From assembly GCA_026391515.1 (NCBI GenBank), contig JAPLEC010000459.1:1-12276 (forward strand): a stretch of DNA of 12,276 nucleotides. The letters are read 5' to 3'. The notes beneath the pieces were generated by a model. It saw nothing but the letters and a program-made list of their open reading frames with translations, had not been told where the DNA came from and searched no databases. Source of the DNA: Bacteroidia bacterium (GTDB taxonomy: Bacteria; Bacteroidota; Bacteroidia; Bacteroidales; VadinHA17). Positions 5,985 through 12,276 of this stretch are shown here, in pieces (position 1 is the stretch's first letter; every line of letters begins with the position of its first letter). A program made the translations under genes and the position numbers.

Positions 5985-8936
5985 TTATCTTTCTTTCACT
6001 GCTTTGTAAAGAATTTCAACCGGATGTAGTGCCATCCTTCCAGTGCCATCTTTAATGTGATGCCTGCAGCTTGTACCCGGAGCCGCAATAATAACATTTT
6101 CAGCGGCTTTTCTGATCTCAGGAAACAAAACCAGCTCACCAATCTTGTTGGATAGATCATAATGCTCCTTTTCATATCCGAATGATCCTGCCATCCCGCA
6201 ACATCCTGATGGTATCTCAACGACCTTGTAATTCACTGGAATCGAAAGCATTTCAATAGTACTGGCCGATGAAGTGATGGCTTTTTGCTGACAATGTGCA
6301 TGCAGTAAGATATCTGCTTTTGTATCTGCGAATGCTTCTCTGCTCAATCTTCCTGACGCGACTTCGTTACTAATAAACTCATCTATCATGTAACTGTTTC
6401 CAGCTAATTTCTTTGCGTTTTCTCTCAAATCATCTCCTGCAAGATCAGGGTATTCATCCCTGAAACCCAGAATCGCAGACGGCTCAATTCCGATAAGAGG
6501 AAGCTCCCTGCTTATAACTTTCGATAGTACTTCAATATTATTCCTGATTATTTTCTTTGCTTTTCTTATTAAGCCTTTGGAAAGATATGTCCTTGCACTT
6601 TCACTATGATCTGCCATCACAACTTTATAACCTAAAGAAGTCAACAGCTTTATGGCGGTAATGCCAATCTCAGTATCATTAAAATTAGTAAACTCATCAA
6701 CGAAAAAACAGACAGATCCTTTAGGTTCTTTTGGATTTACTGATTCAAGGTTTTTACGTATCCAACTCCTTAAAGTGACCCTATATAATAAAGGTATAGA
6801 TCGTTTTTGGGCAAAACCGGCAGCATTTTTAATCAGAGTGCCGGTTATTTTGTTTCTAAGGAAGAAATTGAACAGTAGAGGTACCAGGGAGCCTATTTTA
6901 TTAATTGTTGAGATATAGGCAATTAACCTTGTTCTGACAGGGATTCCATGTTTGTCGTACCAGTGCTGCAGAAATTCAGCCTTTAATTTTGCAATGTCAA
7001 CTCCCGACGGGCATTCTGATTTACAACCTTTGCATGATATACACAAATCGAGCACTTCATAGATCTCCTTATGATCCCACGAATTGCTTTCATCTGCACT
7101 GAGAAATTCTCTTAAAATATTTGCCCTTGCCCTGGTGCAGTCTTTTTCTTCACCGGTTGCCATAAACGTCGGGCACATCGTTCCACCAATGATTTTGGTT
7201 TTACGGCAATCGCCAGATCCATTGCATTGTTCAGCTGCCCTTATTATACCGTCCGTTGAAGAAAAATCAAAAACTGTCTTGATATCCGGAGTCTTTTTAC
7301 CAGGAATATACCTCAGAAAGCTGTTCATCTGAGGCGTATCAGTTATCTTGCCAGGATTAAGAATATTTTCCGGATCCCAGATTCTCTTGACCTCTTTAAG
7401 AAGGTTATAATTGTGTTCACCAATTATTATTGAAATAAATTCTCCTCTCAACCTGCCATCGCCATGCTCACCGCTCATTGAACCCCGATACTTCTTTACA
7501 AGCCTGGCTGTCTCATATCCAATGGTTCTGAACAATTCAACATCAGAAGGATCCTTCAGGTTAAGCACCGGTCTTATGTGAAGCTCACCGGTTCCGATAT
7601 GAGCGTGATAAACAACCTCCTTGCCATATTTTGAAAGCATTTTTTCAAAATCTGCAATATAATCAGGCATCTGCTCCACATTTATTGCAGCATCTTCAAT
7701 AAGAGATACGGGCTTCAAATCTCCCTTCATGTTTGTCAGTACTCCAAGGCCGGCTTTTCGAAGGTCCCATACTTTAGTCATATCTTTTCCCTTTACAACA
7801 GGAAATGAGTATCCATAACCAGCTGATTTTAATTCACTTATCATTCCGGAAATGACAGAATCGACTTCATCAGCCTTCTCTTCTGCAAATTCAACAATTA
7901 CAATTGCTCCGGGTTTTCCGTCCAGAAAAAATCTGTTTCTCCTTTGGCTTATATTGTTTTCCGTCAGTTCAAGAATCCTGTCATCCATCATCTCAACGGC
8001 TGAAGGCTTATATTTTAATGCAATAAGATTGGCTAAGAACGCATCATTTCGTTTTTTAAGATGAATGCAAACCAGTGCCTTGTTTGCCGGAGGCAATTTG
8101 ACCAGGTTTAATTTTATTTCTGTCGTTATTGCAAGAGTTCCTTCCGAACCTGCCAGAAGCTTGCAGAAATTGAATTGTTCTTTAGAGGTCTCATCAAATA
8201 CCTCATTATCCAATAGGAGATCTAAGGCATATCCTGTATTTCTCCTTGCAATCCGATGGTCAGGAAAATCTTTCCTGATACTGGACTTATTGACAGAATC
8301 GCCAATAATCTCTTTAATTTTTCTGTAAATATCTCCTTCAAGTCCGGGTAGAAGGCACTTTTTATTGAAGGTTGATTTGTCAACAGGCCCGAAAATTGCC
8401 TCACTGCCATCGCTGAGAAGCGTTTTCAGCTCTATCAGGTGGTCCCGGGTTGATCCATATATTATTGAATGTGAACCTCATGAATTATTCCCAACCATAC
8501 CCCCAAGATTGCATCGGTTCGATGTCGATGTTTCAGGCCCGAAAAAGAGTCCATGTTCTTTCAGCTGCATGTTTAATTCATCAAGTACTACTCCCGGTTC
8601 AACTCTTACCCACATCTCTTTTTCATTTATTTCGATTATATTTTTCATATATCTCGAGATATCGACAATCATACCGTTTGTAACTACCTGTCCGGCCAGC
8701 GATGTACCTGCAGCTCTTATTGTTATTGAGGTTTTTTCTTTTGAAGCGAATGCAATTATTTTCTTCAGGTCGGAGACTCCTTTTGGCCAGATAACGGCTA
8801 AGGGAAACTCTTTATACACTGAAGCATCGGTGGCATAAATAGTCCTTGTTATAGTATCATAGCTCAAATCACCATCAAGACTTTTACCCAGGGAATCAAG
8901 GTGTGAGAAAATAGTATTGCTTTCTTTAGTCTGCAT
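5985..8936 (-). CDS. Fused FAD-linked oxidase / iron-sulfur protein (GlcD-GlcF type) with in-frame TGA
   Basis: This is a 983-codon gene read from ATG at 8936, continuous except for one TGA at codon 153. The N-terminal half is a VAO-type FAD-binding domain: TIRAAGTSLAGQ (about 72-83), NRCNLGGMVGNNS before the TGA, and YGSTRDH after it. The FAD-oxidase C-terminal domain shows HAHIGTGELH (444-453) and SGEHGDGR (488-495). The C-terminal half has an iron-sulfur region with Cys571, 577 and 588, a 4Fe-4S ferredoxin motif CISCKGCKSECP (Cys632, 635, 638, 642), a first CCG-like repeat lacking its cysteines (about 743-800), and an intact CCG domain (Cys882, CCG at 912-914, Cys957). Relatives oxidise D-lactate, glycolate or D-2-hydroxyglutarate and pass electrons to quinone or another carrier; which substrate applies here is not decidable. 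It may be a selenoprotein, or a gene broken by a single nonsense change. It is divergent from pta. Confidence 0.85.
8452..8477 (-). promoter_or_regulatory. Weak stem-loop directly 3' of the in-frame TGA (possible SECIS)
   Basis: In the transcript the bases just after the TGA can pair as GGUUCA (8477-8472) with UGGAUC (8457-8452), six pairs including two G-U. A C-A mismatch and two A-U pairs follow, then an 8-base loop UCAAUAAU. The position is right for a bacterial SECIS, but the loop lacks the G usually seen at its start and the upper stem is weak. A second possible stem, AUCA/UGAU (8454-8434), is no better. Confidence 0.2.
8478..8480 (-). other. In-frame TGA at a conserved Cys position, candidate selenocysteine codon
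   Basis: The frame upstream ends GNNS at residue 152. The frame downstream of the TGA continues without shift as GSHSIIYGSTRDH. The family motif is GNNSCGxxS, so the TGA stands exactly where Cys is expected. The distance from the TGA to the TTG at 8213 is 89 codons, showing both parts share one frame. TGA is the natural terminator of rarA, the amidase and ackA, so it is not a general sense codon. No sel genes are present in the window. Confidence 0.5.
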
Positions 8937-8979
8937 GAAGCTGCTAATTTAGAAAAAAACCAAATTGGAAAATTTTCGC

Positions 8980-9004
8980 TGGCGCGGATTTGCAATCCGT
9001 GCCA
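8980..9004. repeat. Hairpin-forming palindrome in the FAD/Fe-S gene-pta divergent region
   Basis: GGCGCGGATT (8981-8990) and AATCCGTGCC (8994-9003) form a near-perfect stem with one G-T pair around TGC, and the flanking T-A adds a pair. It is GC-rich against an AT-rich background and lacks a T-run on either side, so it does not look like a terminator. It resembles a small REP-like palindromic element. Location between two divergent promoters leaves a regulatory role open. Confidence 0.5.
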
Positions 9005-9045
9005 TTAAAATTTCATTTTTCTGACAATAATCATGCTGTTCAGAT

Positions 9046-9078
9046 ATTGCATAATCGAACTTTTTTTTCGTACATTTA
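9046..9078 (+). promoter_or_regulatory. Weak candidate promoter for the pta operon
   Basis: ATTG (9046-9049), a 21-base gap, then TACATTTA (9071-9078) fit the Bacteroidetes -33/-7 pattern with one mismatch in each element. It would give a leader of about 30 bases before the pta ATG at 9116. A direct repeat TCGAAC (9055-9060 and 9089-9094), each followed by a T-rich stretch, brackets the -7 site. Confidence 0.3.
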
Positions 9079-9115
9079 GAAAAAAATTTCGAACATTTTA
9101 AAATACTGATATACA

Positions 9116-10120
9116 ATGGAATTATTAGATAGTATCAAATTAAACGCCAGGAAACATAATAAAAGGATTGTACTTCCTGAAGGTTATGAGGAACGTACGA
9201 TTAAAGCTGCAGATATTGCAATATCGGAAGAGCTGGCACGGATTATTTTAATCGGCGATCCAGCTGAAATTAAAGCACATGCTGAAAAACTAGGATTGAA
9301 GAATTTAGCAAAAGCTGCTATGGTTAATCCCAAATCTCACCCTAAAAAAGATCAATATATCAATTTGATGGTTGAGCTTCGTAAGAGCAAAGGGATGACA
9401 AAGGAAGAAGCATCTAAGCTCATAGAAGATCCTCTTTATCTTGGTGTTTTGATGATAAAGAATGGGGATGCCGACGGGGAAGTTACAGGAGCCGAACATG
9501 CAACCGGAGATGTTTTACGGCCAGCTTTTCATTATATTAAAACTGCTCCCGGGATTTCAGTTGTCTCAGGTGCATTTATTATGATACTGCAGGATAAAAG
9601 CTTTGGAGATAATGGGATTCTGGTTTTTGCTGATAGTGCTGTGCACCCGGATCCCACTGATCAGCAATTGGCCGAAATTGCTGTTGCTACTGCTCATACA
9701 GCTAAAGTTATTGCCGGCATGGAGCCGAGAGTAGCTATCCTCAGCTTTTCGACTAAAGGCAGCGCTAAACACGAAATGGTCGACAAAGTAATCAATGCCA
9801 CAAAAATTGCACAGCAAATGGCTCCCCAGTTTATGATTGATGGAGAGCTTCAGGGCGATGCTGCCCTTGTTGAATCAATCGGCCAGAAAAAAGCTCCTGG
9901 AAGCAAAATAGCCGGTAAAGCAAATGTGCTTATTTTCCCAGACCTTAATTGCGGAAATATTGCTTATAAGCTTGTTCAGCGGCTGGCTCATGCCGAAGCT
10001 ATCGGCCCCGTACTTCAGGGAATGGCCGCACCGATAAACGACCTGTCACGTGGCTGCTCAGTAAGTGATATCGTCAGCATGATTGCAATTACTGCTAACC
10101 AGGCTGCCGGAATAAAATAA
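9116..10120 (+). CDS. pta: Phosphate acetyltransferase, short single-domain form
   Basis: Pta converts acetyl-CoA and phosphate to acetyl phosphate and CoA in the cytosol, reversibly, the first half of the acetate-forming ATP pathway. The 334-residue length is that of the compact form, without the N-terminal regulatory domains of E. coli Pta. Landmarks are IVLPEGYEER (18-27), GEVTGAEHATGDVLRP (121-136), FADSAVHPDPT (171-181), KGSAKHEMV (214-222), DGELQGDAAL (242-251), FPDLNCGNIAYKL (274-286) and PINDLSRGCSVSDIV (306-320). Ser311, Arg312 and Asp318 fit the catalytic trio known from the Methanosarcina enzyme. The ATG at 9116 begins a normal N-terminus. No Shine-Dalgarno is evident. It is first in an operon with ackA (31-base gap) and ptb, and divergent from the FAD/Fe-S gene. 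Confidence 0.95.
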   Translation: MELLDSIKLNARKHNKRIVLPEGYEERTIKAADIAISEELARIILIGDPAEIKAHAEKLGLKNLAKAAMVNPKSHPKKDQYINLMVELRKSKGMTKEEASKLIEDPLYLGVLMIKNGDADGEVTGAEHATGDVLRPAFHYIKTAPGISVVSGAFIMILQDKSFGDNGILVFADSAVHPDPTDQQLAEIAVATAHTAKVIAGMEPRVAILSFSTKGSAKHEMVDKVINATKIAQQMAPQFMIDGELQGDAALVESIGQKKAPGSKIAGKANVLIFPDLNCGNIAYKLVQRLAHAEAIGPVLQGMAAPINDLSRGCSVSDIVSMIAITANQAAGIK

Positions 10121-10151
10121 TCAACAAGATTAAGTAATCAACTCTTCAACA

Positions 10152-11363
10152 ATGATAATTCTCGTCTTAAATTGCGGAAGCTCATCAATAAAGTACCAGT
10201 TATTCGATATGTCTGACGGATGTGAAATGCTTGCCAAAGGACTCCTGGAGCGTATTGGTTTGAATGAAAGTATTGTTACCCATAAACCTACCGGGAAAGA
10301 GCCTTATAAAGTAATTACTGATATCCCTGACCATACCACCGGAATAAATCTGGTAATGGAAGTTCTTTGCGATCCTGAACATGGTGTAATCAAGAATGTA
10401 AATGAGATAAAAGCAGTCGGTCACAGGGTGGTAAACGGAGGGGAGAACTTTAAAAATAGTGTCCTGATCGACAACGATGTCAAGAGAGATGTAGAAGCAT
10501 GTATAGAACTGGCACCGCTTCATAATCCCGCAAACCTGAAGGGAATACTTTCAGTTGAAAAACTTATTCCCGGGGTTCCGCAAGTAGCTGTTTTCGATAC
10601 ATCCTTTCATCAGACCATGCCTGATTATGCATACATGTACGCATTACCTTATGAATACTATGAAAAGTACAGGATAAGAAAATATGGATATCACGGGACA
10701 AGCCATAAATATGTTGCAAATAAGGCTGCAAAAATCCTCGGGAAAGATATAAAGGACCTAAAAATAATAACCTGCCATTTGGGGAATGGAGCATCAATAA
10801 CTGCTGTACAATATGGTCAGTCAGTCGATACATCAATGGGCTTTACACCTGTCGATGGGCTGATAATGGGAACACGTACAGGTGAAATTGATCCGGGAGT
10901 TTTGGTTTATATAGCTGATAAAGAGCATCTTAATGTGACGGGTGTCAATAATATGATCAACAAAAAAAGTGGAGTTTTCGGTATCTCTCAAATTTCCTCA
11001 GATATGCGCGACCTTGAAACTGCCGCTGAAGCAGGAAATAAAAAAGCAATACTTGCACTTAAAATGTATGCTTATAAGGCAAAGAAATTCATTGGTTCAT
11101 ATATGGCCGCCCTTAATGGAGCCGATCTGCTTGTCTTTACAGGCGGAATAGGAGAGAATGATTTCAATATGCGAAAAATGATCTGCTCTGATATGGAAAA
11201 CCTGGGAATAATATTTGATACCGAAAGTAATAACGGTTCCAGAGGAAAAGATATCATTATCTCAAAGCCTGAATCAAAAGTTACAGTTATGGCTGTCACA
11301 ACAGATGAAGAATTCGTAATAGCATCTGATACACGATATATAGTAGAACATCAAATAAACTGA
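10152..11363 (+). CDS. ackA: Acetate kinase
   Basis: AckA turns acetyl phosphate and ADP into acetate and ATP, completing substrate-level phosphorylation from acetyl-CoA; the reverse direction activates acetate. The 403-residue ASKHA-fold protein is the usual length. Visible active-site residues by family position are Asn7 with the phosphate loop NCGSSSIKYQ (7-16), Arg92 in GHRVVNGG, His124 in APLHNP, Asp149 in VFDTSFH, His181 in YGYHGTSHKY, the HLGNGASI loop (209-216), Arg242 in MGTRTGEIDPG, GGIGEND (331-337) and Glu386 in TTDEEFVIA. All catalytic positions checked are kept. It is co-directional with pta 31 bases upstream and ptb 23 bases downstream, so one transcript is likely. It ends in TGA. 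Confidence 0.97.
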   Translation: MIILVLNCGSSSIKYQLFDMSDGCEMLAKGLLERIGLNESIVTHKPTGKEPYKVITDIPDHTTGINLVMEVLCDPEHGVIKNVNEIKAVGHRVVNGGENFKNSVLIDNDVKRDVEACIELAPLHNPANLKGILSVEKLIPGVPQVAVFDTSFHQTMPDYAYMYALPYEYYEKYRIRKYGYHGTSHKYVANKAAKILGKDIKDLKIITCHLGNGASITAVQYGQSVDTSMGFTPVDGLIMGTRTGEIDPGVLVYIADKEHLNVTGVNNMINKKSGVFGISQISSDMRDLETAAEAGNKKAILALKMYAYKAKKFIGSYMAALNGADLLVFTGGIGENDFNMRKMICSDMENLGIIFDTESNNGSRGKDIIISKPESKVTVMAVTTDEEFVIASDTRYIVEHQIN

Positions 11364-11386
11364 TGTAAACCTAAACCAGATTATAA

Positions 11387-12276
11387 ATGGTATTAAAAAG
11401 CCTCTCTGATCTTAAGAAAATAGTTGCCGGTGGTCCCAGAAGAAAACTTATTGTTGCAGTTGCACAGGATCAGCATTCACTTGGTGCTGTAATAAGAGCC
11501 TGGAAAGATGATGTTGTTGAACCCATACTTATTGGCGATAAAGAAAGTATTCAAAACATCTGCACAGCTAATAACTATGATATTACCGGGCTCAGGATCA
11601 TACATGAGCCTGACATGGAAATGGCAGTTGAAATGTCTATCAAAATGGTCAGCAATAAGGAGGGTGATGTCCTTATGAAAGGGAAAGTAGGTACCTCCAC
11701 TTTGCTGAAGCATGTATTAAATAAAGAGTATGGACTGAGGACAGGTAACCTTTTGTCTCATTTTGCCCTTTTCGAAGTTGAAACTTATCCAAAAGTTATT
11801 GCTGTCGCTGATGTAGCAATGAACATCGCACCTAATCTTAAAGATAAGATAGCGATAATTAATAATTCAGTTTCGTGTCTTATTAAACTTGGTTATATTA
11901 TGCCAAAAGTTGCGGTTCTCGGAGCAGTGGAAATGGTTAACGAAAGCATGGAAGCGACACTCGATGCAGCCCTGCTTTCAAAAATGAACCAGCGCGACCA
12001 GATAAAAAATTGCATAATCGATGGACCATTGGCCTTCGATAATGCAATAAGCCTTGAAAGTGCACAACATAAAGGAATCAGAAGTGAAGTAGCCGGAGAT
12101 ACAGATTTGCTGCTTATGCCCAACATCGAAGTGGGGAATGTGCTTTATAAATCACTTGTTTTCTTTGCCAGGGCAAAAGTGGCAGCAGTTATTCTTGGTG
12201 CCAAAGTTCCTATCGTCCTGACTTCCAGATCTGATTCAGAACAAGCCAAATACGACAGCATTCTTCTGTCTGCAGC
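11387..12276 (+). CDS. ptb: Phosphate butyryltransferase-like protein, 3' end cut by window
   Basis: A member of the PTA/PTB family of the butyryl type, which exchanges CoA for phosphate on butyryl-CoA or branched and other short acyl-CoAs. Normally a butyrate kinase then makes ATP. From ATG at 11387, 296 codons are open to the right edge, close to the usual length of about 300, so only a few residues are probably missing. Landmarks are LMKGKVGTSTLLKHVL (96-111), GLRTGNLLSHFALFEV (116-131), VADVAMNIAPNL (140-151), GPLAFDNAISLESAQHKG (213-230), GDTDLLLMPNIEVGN (237-251) and VPIVLTSRSDSE (274-285). These separate it from Pta, which is encoded two genes upstream. A butyrate kinase gene is the expected next neighbour, but it lies outside the window. 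It starts 23 bases after ackA. Confidence 0.9.
   Translation, partial: MVLKSLSDLKKIVAGGPRRKLIVAVAQDQHSLGAVIRAWKDDVVEPILIGDKESIQNICTANNYDITGLRIIHEPDMEMAVEMSIKMVSNKEGDVLMKGKVGTSTLLKHVLNKEYGLRTGNLLSHFALFEVETYPKVIAVADVAMNIAPNLKDKIAIINNSVSCLIKLGYIMPKVAVLGAVEMVNESMEATLDAALLSKMNQRDQIKNCIIDGPLAFDNAISLESAQHKGIRSEVAGDTDLLLMPNIEVGNVLYKSLVFFARAKVAAVILGAKVPIVLTSRSDSEQAKYDSILLSA

Noticed and set aside
8222..8410. A 62-residue minus-strand ORF beginning MAVRQFSGLL between the two parts of the FAD/Fe-S gene
   Set aside because: It is in another frame; the in-frame translation of the same bases matches the FAD-oxidase family, so this is a shadow.
8213..8480. A frameshift separating the two halves of the FAD/Fe-S gene
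   Set aside because: The distance from the TGA to the downstream fragment start is a whole number of codons (89), and the translation between is family-like. Only the TGA interrupts the frame.
8478..8480. A genetic code in which TGA means Trp or another amino acid throughout
   Set aside because: rarA, the amidase and ackA end in TGA at the expected family C-termini, and no other gene here has an in-frame TGA.
8365..8838. A 157-residue plus-strand ORF opposite the FAD/Fe-S gene
   Set aside because: It lies antisense to strongly conserved coding sequence and resembles no family; it is open by chance.
1..12276. CRISPR array, tRNA, rRNA, transposase or phage genes
   Set aside because: No regularly spaced repeats, tRNA cloverleaf, rRNA-like sequence or transposase/integrase motif was seen on reading both strands.

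Overview
The window looks like chromosome from a Bacteroidetes-type bacterium. The grounds are indirect. Two start-proximal sites fit the Bacteroidetes promoter (-33 TTTG, -7 TAnnTTTG), Shine-Dalgarno sequences are absent or weak, the genes are AT-rich, and protein sequences such as KdsA and the fused GlcD-GlcF oxidoreductase resemble that group. No sequence search could be run.

Layout, left to right. On the minus strand lie the 5' part of kdsA (KDO-8-phosphate synthase, cut by the window edge) and, upstream of it, rarA (AAA+ replication/recombination factor). They are separated by a repeat-rich spacer. Divergent from rarA, on the plus strand, are ggt (a lipoprotein gamma-glutamyltransferase), a membrane-anchored protein of unknown function, and a YafV/Nit2-type omega-amidase. 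A convergent, GC-rich repeat spacer follows. Next, on the minus strand, is a long fused FAD-linked oxidase/iron-sulfur protein. Divergent from that, on the plus strand, is a compact acyl-phosphate operon: pta, ackA and a ptb-type phosphate butyryltransferase cut by the right edge.

The most notable observation is in the FAD/Fe-S gene (5985-8936). Read on ORFs alone it looks like two broken pieces. The reading frame is in fact continuous for 983 codons, interrupted only by one TGA at 8478-8480. That TGA replaces the cysteine expected in the GNNSCG motif of this family. The same genome uses TGA as a normal stop in rarA, the amidase and ackA, so a general code change is unlikely. This makes the gene a candidate selenoprotein (Cys to Sec). 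A point nonsense mutation or sequencing error is the main alternative, and no textbook bacterial SECIS with a G-rich apical loop was found just downstream.

Functionally the right half suits a fermentative lifestyle. Pta-AckA and Ptb conserve energy from acetyl-CoA and longer acyl-CoAs, and the divergent FAD/Fe-S enzyme probably oxidises a 2-hydroxyacid such as D-lactate, glycolate or 2-hydroxyglutarate. The left half holds envelope (kdsA), genome maintenance (rarA) and glutathione/amide turnover (ggt, omega-amidase) genes.
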